Shown here in pieces: positions 51,518-59,558 of a DNA stretch of 64,000 bases. Under the pieces are notes generated by a model, which searched no databases, was not told the origin of the DNA, and worked only from the letters and a program-made list of their open reading frames with translations. The DNA is from Candidatus Obscuribacterales bacterium (GTDB lineage: Bacteria; Cyanobacteriota; Vampirovibrionia; Obscuribacterales; Obscuribacteraceae): positions 186,001 through 250,000 of the forward strand of contig JACKCM010000005.1 in NCBI GenBank assembly GCA_020634035.1, given 5' to 3'. Made by a program: the position numbers and the translations under genes. How positions within the stretch are numbered: the stretch's first letter is position 1; every line of letters starts with the position of its first letter.

Positions 51518-51549
51518 GAAGCCGGTGATTGTTTCATATCACCGGCTTC
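51518..51549 (-). terminator. Rho-independent terminator of the rubrerythrin gene
   Basis: A perfect 12-bp stem, GAAGCCGGTGAT (51518-51529) with ATCACCGGCTTC (51538-51549), and an 8-base loop. CTTTATTTG follows on the minus strand. It starts 8 bases past the stop at 51557. Confidence 0.88.
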
Positions 51550-51556
51550 TTGTAAT

Positions 51557-52054
51557 TCAGGCAGATTCTTTGTGTTCGGCCTGGTCGCCATGATCGCCCA
51601 GATTCTCCAGGGCTTTTTGATAGCGGCGGGCATGCCATTCTTCTACTTTTCCCAGAGAGTTGAAGCGTTTGGCTGCCTGGGTAAATACCTTGGCGTGCTC
51701 AGCCGACTCTTCGGCCTGTTCGATGAATTCGTCTACCGCATCCAGCCTGCCTTCCTTTCGTGCTATGCGCTCGAATTCGGGATACATCTGGTTGGTTTCA
51801 TAGAGCTCTCCTTCGATGGCCAGTTCGAGCAACTTCTCTACCGTCATCTCTTTGGCGGGATAGAGCAGTTGCAGGTGGGCGAAAGCATGACCGGTCTCTT
51901 GATTGGCGGTCTCTTCAAATAGGTCGGCAACTTCTTCGTTACCCAGCTCTCGTGCCAGTTTGGCAAAGTAGAGATACTTGCGATTTGCCATGGACTCGCC
52001 GGCGAAGGCTGCTTCCAGGTTTTTTTCGGTCTCTGTGTTATTGAGGTTATTCAT
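51557..52054 (-). CDS. Rubrerythrin-family diiron protein lacking the rubredoxin domain
   Basis: A 165-residue protein with an AAGGAGC site. It is a four-helix ferritin-like bundle: ETEKNLEAAFAGESMANRKYLYFAKLARELGNEEVADLFEETANQETGHAFAHLQLL in the first half, with ExxH-type iron ligands (NQETGHAFAH), and ARKEGRLDAVDEFIEQAEESAEHAKVFTQAAKRF in the second. The C-terminal rubredoxin knuckle of classical rubrerythrin is missing. It should reduce hydrogen peroxide. A PerR-type box lies 34 bases upstream and a PerR-like gene is next, which is strong context for an oxidative-stress role. Confidence 0.92.
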   Translation of the reverse strand: MNNLNNTETEKNLEAAFAGESMANRKYLYFAKLARELGNEEVADLFEETANQETGHAFAHLQLLYPAKEMTVEKLLELAIEGELYETNQMYPEFERIARKEGRLDAVDEFIEQAEESAEHAKVFTQAAKRFNSLGKVEEWHARRYQKALENLGDHGDQAEHKESA

Positions 52055-52087
52055 GACTTGCTCCTTTGTTTTGTACTTGTTCTCTGT

Positions 52088-52102
52088 TTAGAATTAGTCT
52101 AA
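52088..52102. promoter_or_regulatory. PerR-type box upstream of the rubrerythrin gene
   Basis: The 15-mer TTAGAATTAGTCTAA is a 7-1-7 inverted repeat with a single mismatch, close to the PerR consensus TTATAATnATTATAA. It lies 34 bases before the rubrerythrin ATG. The same half-sites recur before the PerR-like gene. Confidence 0.8.
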
Positions 52103-52139
52103 GGTGTTTCCAAAAAAAATGCCTGAGGCTGTATAAAGG

Positions 52140-52550
52140 TCAACTTTCTACCTTTCCATAGAAAGTAATCTTGAAATGATCCGCCTTATACTCGGCAGGC
52201 AGTTCGAATCCGGAAATTGAGATTCCGTCTCTGTCTATCTCCAGGTCATAGACCCTGCCGCTTTCCCTGTCTACGAAGTGGTGGTGGTGACCGGTATTGG
52301 CGTCGTAGCGAATCTGTCCCGGCTCGGTGGAGAGTTCTTGCAAAAGTCCTTTTTCCACCAGAAGATTGAGGGTGTTATAGACCGTCGCCCGAGAAAGCGA
52401 GCAGGGCAGGCTGTCTTTGACCGCCCGGATGACCTCTTCGGCGGTAGGATGAATGTCGGTTTCGAGCAGATAGCCGGTGACCACACATCTTTGTGCGGTA
52501 GGTTGAATACCGTACTCGATCAATAACTCTTCCACCGGGGTCCTTTCCAT
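52140..52550 (-). CDS. Fur-family peroxide regulator (PerR-like)
   Basis: A 136-residue Fur-family protein. The winged helix spans residues 12-80 (IQPTAQRCVVTGYLLETDIHPTAEEVIRAV...SLSRATVYNTLNLLVEKGLLQEL), followed by RYDANTGHHHHFVDRESGRVYDLE, which contains the regulatory metal-site histidines and an aspartate as in PerR. The two C-terminal CxxC pairs that hold structural zinc in most Fur proteins are absent. Its position next to a rubrerythrin, with a matching operator before both genes, points to peroxide sensing. The C-terminus ends in ELPAEYKADHFKITFYGKVES. Confidence 0.9.
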   Translation of the reverse strand: MERTPVEELLIEYGIQPTAQRCVVTGYLLETDIHPTAEEVIRAVKDSLPCSLSRATVYNTLNLLVEKGLLQELSTEPGQIRYDANTGHHHHFVDRESGRVYDLEIDRDGISISGFELPAEYKADHFKITFYGKVES

Positions 52551-52624
52551 CTTTATATCTCTCTGGCTGGCTTTCTTTCCGTCTGTCTGTTTGTCTTTAT
52601 CGACTGCTTTTAATCAGTCTGTAT

Positions 52625-52639
52625 TTAGAATAAGTCTAA
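52625..52639. promoter_or_regulatory. PerR-type box upstream of the PerR-like gene
   Basis: TTAGAATAAGTCTAA, differing from the box at 52088-52102 only in the centre, lies 75 bases before the PerR-like ATG. Self-regulation is expected. Confidence 0.8.
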
Positions 52640-52669
52640 ACAGAGAATCTGTCAAGTCGACTTTTGCAG

Positions 52670-52698
52670 TTCTGCAAACCTGCAATTCTGCAAACCTG
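52670..52698. repeat. Two direct copies of a 13-mer
   Basis: TTCTGCAAACCTG occurs at 52670-52682 and again at 52686-52698, a 16-base step, with a partial TTTTGCAG just before. It sits between the PerR-like gene and the zinc-ribbon gene at 52755 and could be a binding site for a regulator of the latter. Confidence 0.6.
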
Positions 52699-52754
52699 TA
52701 ATATGGTCGGCATCGGTCTATAATCTCTAGGAAAACGAAAGGAGATTTCTCGAT

Positions 52755-52982
52755 ATGTCAGAGTCCAGGCTCAAAGAAGCTATTGCAAGCAAGAAGATGA
52801 TCTGCCCGGAGTGCAAGAAACCTGTTGAGAAGTATGAAAAGTTTGTCGAGACCGTGGCCTCGGTCTGGGACGGTGCAGGCGACTCCGGAGTCGAACACGA
52901 AGGCAGCAAAGCGACCATCATCTGCGGTAACTGTGACTGGAAAGAGCGCACAGAGTACTGGGATTCATATATACAAGAATAA
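52755..52982 (+). CDS. Small zinc-ribbon protein
   Basis: A 75-residue protein with an excellent GAAAGGAG ribosome site. Two CxxC pairs (MICPECKKPVEKY and IICGNCDWKERTEYW) are separated by about 36 residues and should hold one zinc ion. The residues between them are acidic (WDGAGDSGVEHEGSK). It is not closely similar to the other ribbon proteins in this window. A cytoplasmic protein- or RNA-binding role is possible; nothing more can be said. Confidence 0.8.
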   Translation: MSESRLKEAIASKKMICPECKKPVEKYEKFVETVASVWDGAGDSGVEHEGSKATIICGNCDWKERTEYWDSYIQE

Positions 52983-53010
52983 AAAAGGACCCGGAGCTTT
53001 CTCCGCGTCC
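52980..53010 (-). terminator. Rho-independent terminator of the gene at 53045
   Basis: Stem GGAC-CCGGAG (52987-52996) pairs with CTCCGC-GTCC (53001-53010), with one mismatch, around a CTTT loop. TTTTTTATTC follows on the minus strand, overlapping the end of the zinc-ribbon gene. Confidence 0.82.
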
Positions 53011-53044
53011 CAATCTGAATCTGTTTCTGTTTCTTTTCCTTGAC

Positions 53045-53287
53045 TTAGACCTTGTTCTTTCTCGAATCTATATAAGGAAGGAGGTCGATGACCACGCTGG
53101 TCTTTTCTCCCCGGGCGGTGGTTCTCTTCTCTTCGAGAGTACGGGTCATATCGACCCGGCGGCAGAGACCGAAAATAAGTTCGGCGAAGTACTCGTTATC
53201 CTCTGGAATATCCCCTGCGACTATGCGATCTTGCAGGATGTTCAGCAGTTCCTCGTAGGAAACGGATTCCGGTACCTTCAGTAGCAC
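53045..53287 (-). CDS. Small acidic protein, unknown
   Basis: An 80-residue protein: MLLKVPESVSYEELLNILQ at the start, then DRIVAGDIPEDNEYFAELIFGLC, RRVDMTRTLEEKRTTARGEKTSVVIDLLPY and a basic end. It is probably helical in the first half and has a short strand near the end. No motif or family is recognised. A good terminator follows 35 bases beyond the stop, which supports a real single-gene transcript. It is divergent from the quinone oxidoreductase gene. Confidence 0.65.
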   Translation of the reverse strand: MLLKVPESVSYEELLNILQDRIVAGDIPEDNEYFAELIFGLCRRVDMTRTLEEKRTTARGEKTSVVIDLLPYIDSRKNKV

Positions 53288-53452
53288 TATCTACTCCTTG
53301 CAACCCTTCTTTTCAGGTTACTCGCCAGAAAAATAAATCTAACCAATATGAAAGTGACGCTTGTTAGAACGACTTTAAAGCTAACATCGTATACAGGATT
53401 TTCCTAGCTTCTGTTAAGGAAAGTCTCTTAGCAACTACTAAGGAGAGAAGCC

Positions 53453-54436
53453 ATGCAGGCTGTGGTGATTGAGAAAAGCGGCGGACCGGAAGTATTAAAG
53501 GTAATGAACCGGCAAGTACCCGAGCCGGGACGAGGCGAAGTGCGTGTGGACGTCAAATGTACCGCCGTCAACCGGGCTGACTTGATCCAGCGCCAGGGCT
53601 TCTATCCGGCACCGCCTGGAGCCCCTCAAGATATTCCCGGTCTCGAGTATGCCGGAGTAGTCGCCGAGGTCGGTTGCAGCGTCCAGGACCTGAAAGTAGG
53701 GGACAGGGTCTTCGGTCTCACCGCAGGAGGCTCCTATGCGGAATCCGTTGTGGTTCACTCGGGCACAGTGGCGCCGATTCCGGATCGACTTACTTTTGAG
53801 GAGGCGGCGGCGATACCCGAAGCCTATACCACAGCCTATGATGCCATGGTCTGTCAGGGTGGACTGAGCGCTGGCGAGTCGGTGCTTATTCATGCGGTGG
53901 GCTCAGGAGTAGGTACTGCTGCTCTGCAAATCGCCGATGCCATTGGAGCGAACGCAGTGGGCACCACCAGAAATGAAGAGAAACTGCGGCAAGCCAGAGA
54001 ACTTGGTCTTAATTGTGGAGTGGTGGCAAAAGAGGGACGTTTTGCCGAAGCCGTACTGGAACACTTTCCCCATGGTGTGAATGTGGTGCTCGAGCTGGTC
54101 GGAGGCGATTATGTAAGTGAAGATCTTGATTGCATAGCCATCCGGGGCCGGATAATTCTGGTCGGCTTGCTGGCCGGCAGAAGTGTCGATCTTGATCTTG
54201 GCAAGGTCTTGCGAAAACGGGCTTGCATTCAGGGGACCACTTTGCGGGCAAGACCGCTGGAAGAAAAGATCCTGGCTGGTAAAGTACTGGCTGAAAACAT
54301 CGTTCCCCTATTAGAATCCGGAAAGTTGAGACCTTCTATAGACCAGGTCTTTCCTTTGAAAGACGCCGCCGAAGCCCATCGGTATCTGGAGAGTAACGAG
54401 AGTTTTGGAAAAGTGATTCTCAAAGTCGGTGAATGA
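53453..54436 (+). CDS. NAD(P)H:quinone oxidoreductase, PIG3-type medium-chain reductase
   Basis: A 327-residue medium-chain dehydrogenase/reductase with an AAGGAGAG site. It follows the PIG3/QOR pattern: MQAVVIEKSGGPEVLKVMNRQVPEP, TAVNRADLIQRQGFYPAPPGAPQDIPGLEYAGVVAEVG, then the NADPH-binding VLIHAVGSGVGTAALQIA (about 143-160). Zinc ligands of alcohol dehydrogenases are absent. It reduces quinones by one or two electrons. Its end overlaps the GTG start of the MnmC-like gene by 8 bases. Confidence 0.94.
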   Translation: MQAVVIEKSGGPEVLKVMNRQVPEPGRGEVRVDVKCTAVNRADLIQRQGFYPAPPGAPQDIPGLEYAGVVAEVGCSVQDLKVGDRVFGLTAGGSYAESVVVHSGTVAPIPDRLTFEEAAAIPEAYTTAYDAMVCQGGLSAGESVLIHAVGSGVGTAALQIADAIGANAVGTTRNEEKLRQARELGLNCGVVAKEGRFAEAVLEHFPHGVNVVLELVGGDYVSEDLDCIAIRGRIILVGLLAGRSVDLDLGKVLRKRACIQGTTLRARPLEEKILAGKVLAENIVPLLESGKLRPSIDQVFPLKDAAEAHRYLESNESFGKVILKVGE

Positions 54437-55469
54437 AGTAAGAGAAGATGAAGGGCTCGTCTATATCGAGACGGGTGATGGCTCAATAACACTTGCCGAC
54501 CGTGAAACCGGCGAGTGGTATCACAATAGTGCCGGCGCTTTCAAAGAGTCGCTGGTTAACTATGCCGAGCCTGCTATGGCTTTTTTGAGAGCTGAGAACT
54601 GTCCAGAACAACTCGCTCTTCTCGATATCTGCTTTGGTATGGGCTATAACACTTTTACTTTTATCGAGACTCTTATGCAGGCAGAGTTGCCCGGCTCAGC
54701 CATAGAGACTTTGTCAATTAAGGCAGTAGAGCTCGATAAGTCGCTTATTCCTGCAATGATCAAAACTCTGGAGCAATCCGTCTATCCGACTCTTAAATCT
54801 TCCGGATTGGCTCCGGCTATTGTGGAGATGCTTAAAGAGTCGCTTGAAAAGGAGACCTGTCAGGATGATGGTCAGGGTCATGGTCAGGATAAGGATAAAG
54901 TCTCTGTGATACCGCAAGGAGTATCATCCGTAGGCAAGATAGATTTCGAGATCCGCTTTGAAGACCTGCGACTATGTCTATCCGGTCTGCTTGCTGATGA
55001 AAAGCAGCACTATGACCTGGTTTTTCACGATCCTTTTTCACCTAGAAAATTTCCACAATTCTGGACTCTGGATATCTTTTCGATATATCGCAAGTTGTTG
55101 AAAGAGGGAAGCGGCAAGCTCTTTACTTATAGTGTCGCCGGTGCTGTGCGCAGTGCGCTTGCCCAGGCCGGTTTTTCAGTCTATCGAACCAGGGCTCTTG
55201 GCAGGAAAACCGGTGGCACGCTGGCGGTGGCAGATGCTAAAGAGAGCGATAATTTCAGGTTGGAGATGCTACCTGCAGAATTGCCCGGTTCGTCTGCATT
55301 TAGCTCTGATCTGTTTTTCGTTCTCGACGATATCGAACTCGAGAAACTGACACCGAGGGCGGCGGTGCCCTATCGAGATCCCGGGCTTAAACTGGACCGA
55401 GCCTCGATTTTGAGAAATCGGCAGAATGAGCAGGATCTGCTATCGCAGAATTTAAATTTGTCGAGCTAA
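54429..55469 (+). CDS. MnmC-like tRNA-modification methyltransferase (Methyltransf_30)
   Basis: A 346-residue protein starting at GTG within the end of the quinone oxidoreductase gene. The MnmC methyltransferase pattern is clear: GDGSITLADRETGEWYHNSAGAFKESLVNY, then the SAM site LLDICFGMGYNTFTFIE, FEIRFEDLRLCLSGL and DLVFHDPFSPRKFPQFWTLDIFSIYRKLLKEGSGKLFTYS. In E. coli this domain, fused to an oxidase, finishes mnm5s2U at the tRNA wobble base. Here it stands alone. An Asp/Gly/His-rich insertion (about residues 143-160) separates two core parts and is unusual. Confidence 0.88.
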   Translation: MNEVREDEGLVYIETGDGSITLADRETGEWYHNSAGAFKESLVNYAEPAMAFLRAENCPEQLALLDICFGMGYNTFTFIETLMQAELPGSAIETLSIKAVELDKSLIPAMIKTLEQSVYPTLKSSGLAPAIVEMLKESLEKETCQDDGQGHGQDKDKVSVIPQGVSSVGKIDFEIRFEDLRLCLSGLLADEKQHYDLVFHDPFSPRKFPQFWTLDIFSIYRKLLKEGSGKLFTYSVAGAVRSALAQAGFSVYRTRALGRKTGGTLAVADAKESDNFRLEMLPAELPGSSAFSSDLFFVLDDIELEKLTPRAAVPYRDPGLKLDRASILRNRQNEQDLLSQNLNLSS

Positions 55470-55822
55470 GCCCTTTTCTTATGCATGCAGTAGCGGCAGT
55501 AGACCGGACTGTGCCCTTTCGGTTTGAAGGGGACATAGGTCAGTGATTTGCAGGATATGCAAACCACGGCGCTCACTGAAGATCGTTTCGAGAAGCGAGA
55601 GCTGGCGCGGCGCAAGACTCTGCAATTATGGCATCGACTGGGTGTGTACTCCAACTTCTTATCGCAGAAGAAGTTCTGTTCTTCTTTGCTGAATAGAAAG
55701 CTGGCATCGCAATCTTTGCATCTTATATATTTGTCTGTTGTATCTGGTAAGCATTTTGAATTATCGAGAAAACTTATCGATAATCCTTCGGGTTCCTGAT
55801 CATTTATCAAGTACTCGGACAT
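55466..55822 (-). CDS. Protein with two zinc-ribbon modules
   Basis: About 118 residues from the ATG at 55822, preceded by AGAGGTG; the frame is open 12 codons up. The first module reads IRCKDCDASFLFSKEEQNFFCDKKLEYTPSRCHNCRVLRR, the zf-trcl pattern. The second reads VVCISCKSLTYVPFKPKGHSPVYCRYCMHKKR, the CxxC-x-VPF-x-CxxC pattern common in CPR and Cyanobacteria-related genomes. It is basic and probably binds nucleic acid or ribosomes. It meets the MnmC-like gene tail to tail with a 4-base overlap. A dyad lies in its leader. Confidence 0.82.
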   Translation of the reverse strand: MSEYLINDQEPEGLSISFLDNSKCLPDTTDKYIRCKDCDASFLFSKEEQNFFCDKKLEYTPSRCHNCRVLRRASSRFSKRSSVSAVVCISCKSLTYVPFKPKGHSPVYCRYCMHKKRA

Positions 55823-55856
55823 CTCCAACACCTCTTGAATATAACGTGGTTTAAGC

Positions 55857-55903
55857 AACCTGCAGCAACTTTAGTGTCGAGCTTTGAGCACTAAGGGCAG
55901 GTT
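55857..55903. promoter_or_regulatory. Leader hairpin before the zinc-ribbon gene
   Basis: AACCTGC/GCAGGTT (55857-55863, 55897-55903) encloses TTAGTG/CACTAA (55871-55876, 55889-55894). No T run follows on either strand, so it is not a simple terminator. Confidence 0.45.
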
Positions 55904-55970
55904 AAAGGGAGATGAGATAAATTGTAGATTGCAGATTACAGATTACAGAAAATTGTCCGGTGCTGAAGTC

Positions 55971-57971
55971 TTATCTGAAATAGTCTTTCAATATCTGGGT
56001 CTGTTCGTTGATCTCGCCTTTCCCCAGTCTATCGACAATTTCTATGTCAGGCCGTTTTTTTTGCAAAGCGGCTCGGGCTCTATCACTCAACCCACTGCAA
56101 AGGGTGATATCCACCCGTTTTAGATTCTTCATTCCGGCAACATAATCGAGACTTTTATCAGTTAGTTTTTCACTGCTGCCGAGACCTAAATTGGTTAGAC
56201 GATCAATCTTTGAAAGCTCTTTTACGTCTTGATCTCTCATCCAGTCGCCGCCCAGCTCTGCGGCGGTCAAACTGGATGCAACCACCATCGGTATCACCGA
56301 TTTGTCTAATTTAGTATGGTTCATTTTGAGGGTGCGTAGACTTGTACAGTTTTTTAAAATGCTTTCGACTCCACTAATGCTTATATGGGGGCACAGGGTA
56401 AATTCAAGATGCTCCAGTCGAGGCAGTTTCTCCACGGCGACAAGACCTTTGTCCGATATACCAGTGCCGGTCAGATCAAGTTTTTTTATGGTTTTAAATC
56501 GGCTTATCTCTTTTAAGCCTTCATCGGTAAGGGCGCTTCCTTCAAAAGAGATGCCTTTTATTGGCCAGTCCGGCACATACTTGAGTCCTGTTCCGGTGAC
56601 ATCGCATTGTTTGAAACTAAGATTGAGCGGTTCTCTACCAGCCAGCAGTTTTAAGTCTTCGTCTTTGGTGATGAAAGGGCTGCCTATCCAGCATTCTTCG
56701 AAGCCGCTCTTTCTGCCTTTTTTGAAGGGCTTGCCACCGGTATCGACACCCTCTTCTACCAGGGCCGGTGCCATAAGGGCCATCGCCGTCTGCTCGACTT
56801 TCTTCTTCTCCTGGACTTCCTTTGACAGAGGTTCTGCTTTGGGAGCTGTCCACATGTAGACCATGCCCAGCAATGCCGAGGTCAGGAGCGTACCGGTTAA
56901 TACCGTCGCCACGATAATTATTCCAAAACGCTTCCATAAACTGATAAGAGGATGTTCGGCATCGGAAGAAGGTTTGAACTCTCCGAAAGCCCCTGTTCTA
57001 AGAGACGGATGTTGTAGTGGTATCCTTTTCAGATCGTTGAGGAACTCGTCGACATTTTGATATCTTTCAGATTTGTTTTTAGCCAGAGCCCTTTCTAAAA
57101 GGCTCTGCACGGCGGCGGCGTCCGGTAGCTCGCTCTCATTTTCGTGGCGGCAAAACTCTTTGATCGAGGGTACTGTCGCTTCGCTATGGAGCTTGAAAGT
57201 CTCTACCATTGTTTCGCCCTGAAACGGCACTCTGCCTGTAAGCAGCTCGAAAAAGATGCAGCCCAGGGCATAGATATCGGCCACAGATGTGCCGGGCTCT
57301 CCAAGTATGACCTCAGGCGCCATATATAGCGGGCTGCCTGCTATGGTATTGCCACTGGTGCCGGAGACGCTTTGGCTCTTCTCTGGGTCCACGGCATGAG
57401 CTATTCCAAAGTCTATTATCTTGACCTCGTCCCGTACGAATTCTGGATCTTTTCTGTCATAGACGATTATATTTGCCGGTTTTAGATCGCGATGGACTAT
57501 TTTCTCTTCATGGGCTCTGGCAAGACCCGTGCAGATTCTGGTCATTATCGCTACTGCTCGGCTGAGCGGCAGGGGACCGTCCTTGTCTAACAACTCTTTC
57601 AATGAAGTGCCTTCGATATACTCGAGCACCATATATAGTGAGCCTGATTCGCTGCTGCCGAAATCATAGACTTTGACCAGATTGTCATGGTTGAGTCGGC
57701 TCAAAAGCTTCGCTTCTTGCTGAAAGCGAACCGCACATTTTTCATAGTCGTCTATTTCTAGAACGGTCTTGATCACCACATTGATACCAAGAGCCGTGTC
57801 GAAGGCGCGATAGACTGACCCCATTCCGCCTTGACCGATCATTTCGATAGCTTCGTATCTATCCGTCAGGAAAGCAGGGTGTTTGTAATTCGAAGGTATT
57901 CTGCCCATTGAGACTTCGATTATTGAAGGATTCCGTTTTTTGCAAGACCCGATCAGTTTGATGGGGCTCAT
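55971..57971 (-). CDS. Hanks-type Ser/Thr kinase with membrane helix and C-terminal LRR region (paralogue)
   Basis: A 666-residue protein. The kinase domain (residues 38-315) has GQGGMG at 46-51, Lys68, HRDLKPAN with Asp162, DFG at 187-189 and APEVILGEP, so it should be active. A helix at about 345-370 (IIIVATVLTGTLLTSALLGMVYMW) separates an outside LRR part with units such as FKTIKKLDLTGTGISDKGLVAVEKLPRLEHLEF and LRTLKMNHTKLDKSVIPMV. Its layout is the same as in the kinase at 40483-42660. No partner phosphatase is seen. The start could be a later ATG near residue 22. Confidence 0.93.
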   Translation of the reverse strand: MSPIKLIGSCKKRNPSIIEVSMGRIPSNYKHPAFLTDRYEAIEMIGQGGMGSVYRAFDTALGINVVIKTVLEIDDYEKCAVRFQQEAKLLSRLNHDNLVKVYDFGSSESGSLYMVLEYIEGTSLKELLDKDGPLPLSRAVAIMTRICTGLARAHEEKIVHRDLKPANIIVYDRKDPEFVRDEVKIIDFGIAHAVDPEKSQSVSGTSGNTIAGSPLYMAPEVILGEPGTSVADIYALGCIFFELLTGRVPFQGETMVETFKLHSEATVPSIKEFCRHENESELPDAAAVQSLLERALAKNKSERYQNVDEFLNDLKRIPLQHPSLRTGAFGEFKPSSDAEHPLISLWKRFGIIIVATVLTGTLLTSALLGMVYMWTAPKAEPLSKEVQEKKKVEQTAMALMAPALVEEGVDTGGKPFKKGRKSGFEECWIGSPFITKDEDLKLLAGREPLNLSFKQCDVTGTGLKYVPDWPIKGISFEGSALTDEGLKEISRFKTIKKLDLTGTGISDKGLVAVEKLPRLEHLEFTLCPHISISGVESILKNCTSLRTLKMNHTKLDKSVIPMVVASSLTAAELGGDWMRDQDVKELSKIDRLTNLGLGSSEKLTDKSLDYVAGMKNLKRVDITLCSGLSDRARAALQKKRPDIEIVDRLGKGEINEQTQILKDYFR

Positions 57972-58074
57972 AATTTTATCTTCCCGTCCGGGCGCTTTTC
58001 TAATTAGGGCTTCGATTAAATAGTCTGTTAGTATGGAAAAAAATCCTTGTCTTCTAAGGAAAGTCCGAGGTCCT

Positions 58075-58875
58075 ATGCATTCCTATCGGAGAGCCTTTCA
58101 ATATTCTGGGGTGTTCTTATGCCTGGCGGGCATTTTGATCACAATCTCTATTGGTGGCTGTTCCCGTGAAGAGAAAGCGGCACCGATGCTGGCTGTCACT
58201 CCGAATAAAATCGATCTGGGAGAGCTGGAGGAAGGAGAAGAGTACAATCGCCAGGTAAAGCTGGAGAACCGCGGCAAAGCGCCGCTCAAGATTTTTGAAG
58301 CCCATTCTTCTTGCGGTTGTACCGTGCCTTCGCTCAAGAAACAGGACCTGGCTCCCGGAGAGAGCACCGATCTCGAGATTATGATCGATACTGCCATGAA
58401 GCAAGGGGATGTGAAAAAGGTAGTTAATATCTCCAGCAACGACCCTATACATCCGATTATTCCTTTAAAAATCTCCATGCACGTCAAGGACCGGCATAAG
58501 TCCATGGGTGAAGACGGTGCTGCCAAGATCTTCACCAGCGAAAAGTGCACGAGTTGCCATGTCGACCGGGGAGTCGGTCTGGCCGGCAAAGAGCTCTTCG
58601 AGGCTGACTGTGCCATGTGTCATGGTGAGGGCGCGAAAGGGGCTGTGGGTGGCGCTTTGATCTATGGCGACTATAACAATGCCGAGTATGTGGCTCATAT
58701 AAGGAAGGTTATTAGCTACGGCAGCAAGAACCACCAGTCGATGCCAGGCTTTCTGAACGACGCCGGCGGTCCCCTCATAAAGGAACAGATCGATTCGATT
58801 ATCGATTATCTAAAAGAGCTTTCTGTCAAAGAAAAGGCAGAGAAGGCGAAATCTGAATCTAAAGTGGGCAAATAG
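58075..58875 (+). CDS. DUF1573-cytochrome c fusion lipoprotein
   Basis: About 266 residues from the ATG at 58075, preceded by GAGG; the frame is open 14 codons up. A signal with lipobox (ISIGGC) anchors it. Residues about 35-135 are DUF1573, a beta-sandwich (VTPNKIDLGELEEGEEYNRQVKLENRGKAPLKIFEAHSSCGCTVPSLKKQDLAPGES). Then two heme-binding motifs, CTSCH and CAMCH, 25 residues apart, lie in one cytochrome c-like domain with a possible axial Met in QSMPGF. It is probably a membrane-bound electron carrier. Whether one or two hemes bind is open. Confidence 0.87.
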   Translation: MHSYRRAFQYSGVFLCLAGILITISIGGCSREEKAAPMLAVTPNKIDLGELEEGEEYNRQVKLENRGKAPLKIFEAHSSCGCTVPSLKKQDLAPGESTDLEIMIDTAMKQGDVKKVVNISSNDPIHPIIPLKISMHVKDRHKSMGEDGAAKIFTSEKCTSCHVDRGVGLAGKELFEADCAMCHGEGAKGAVGGALIYGDYNNAEYVAHIRKVISYGSKNHQSMPGFLNDAGGPLIKEQIDSIIDYLKELSVKEKAEKAKSESKVGK

Positions 58876-59048
58876 CTGTGTAGAGACTTTATAAAGATAT
58901 AGTTGATGCCGAGAAGCGGGAGTTCGCCCTGAAAATATCTGAAAAAGCGCAACAGGACTTGTTGTTGCAGAATGCAATCTCTCTTGAAATTGAGAACCGA
59001 GACGATTAGCATTAGTGAGGAGTCTTTGAACAGAATTGGAGATTAGGG

Positions 59049-59558
59049 ATGGCGTTTCAAGAACGTGAGCTGAACAAGGAAGAGATCACTCAGTTGAAGA
59101 GTGATAATCGCTACGGTTTCAAGCTTCTGGAGATCAAGAAGCGGGATGCTACTGCTCGCGAGATATGCCATCAGCTGGAATATGTCGTCCAGGAACTGCA
59201 AAATGATTTCCGTGCCGGTACCAGGCGCGCCGATGCCCAGGAATCCGTAGAGATTGCTTTTGCGCTGGGTGCTACCTGGGGTAACCAACTGGTAAAAGAG
59301 TTCGGCTGGACCTGGATCTGTATCGAGGCTAACGGAGTCGAGAACTATGTGGTGGCCTCGGGCAATAGATCTGTCTTTGTCGCTCCGGCTCCTTTCATCA
59401 AGCTCTGTATCGATAAGCCAGACACACGCTGCAATATTCTCTTCGCTTTCGACTTGATAGACGGAGGCAGTCTCGACAGCCTGACCGAAAATGGCTATGC
59501 CAACCTGATGGTCAGCCTTCAACAGGCGGCGAATCAGCCAACCCAGCCTTCTCGTTGA
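59049..59558 (+). CDS. Protein of unknown function, possibly DUF3806-like
   Basis: A 169-residue protein with a GGAGATTAGGG ribosome site. The first half is helical (LNKEEITQLKSDNRYGFKLLEIKKRDATAREICHQLEYVVQEL). The second reads SVEIAFALGATWGNQLVKEFGWTWICIEANGVENYVVASGNRSVFVAPAPFIKLCIDKPDTRCNILFAFDLIDGG, which weakly recalls DUF3806 and related immunity-like proteins. No catalytic residues stand out. Cytoplasmic location is inferred from the lack of a signal. The EF-hand protein gene lies 185 bases downstream on the same strand. Confidence 0.68.
   Translation: MAFQERELNKEEITQLKSDNRYGFKLLEIKKRDATAREICHQLEYVVQELQNDFRAGTRRADAQESVEIAFALGATWGNQLVKEFGWTWICIEANGVENYVVASGNRSVFVAPAPFIKLCIDKPDTRCNILFAFDLIDGGSLDSLTENGYANLMVSLQQAANQPTQPSR

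Noticed and set aside
51446..51922. A 158-codon plus-strand frame opposite the rubrerythrin gene
   Set aside because: The minus strand has a clear rubrerythrin with terminator, ribosome site and operator; the plus frame has none of these.
55925..55960. Short AGATTACAG-type repeats as iterons
   Set aside because: Only two to three imperfect copies in a short AT-rich spacer; no replication gene is nearby.
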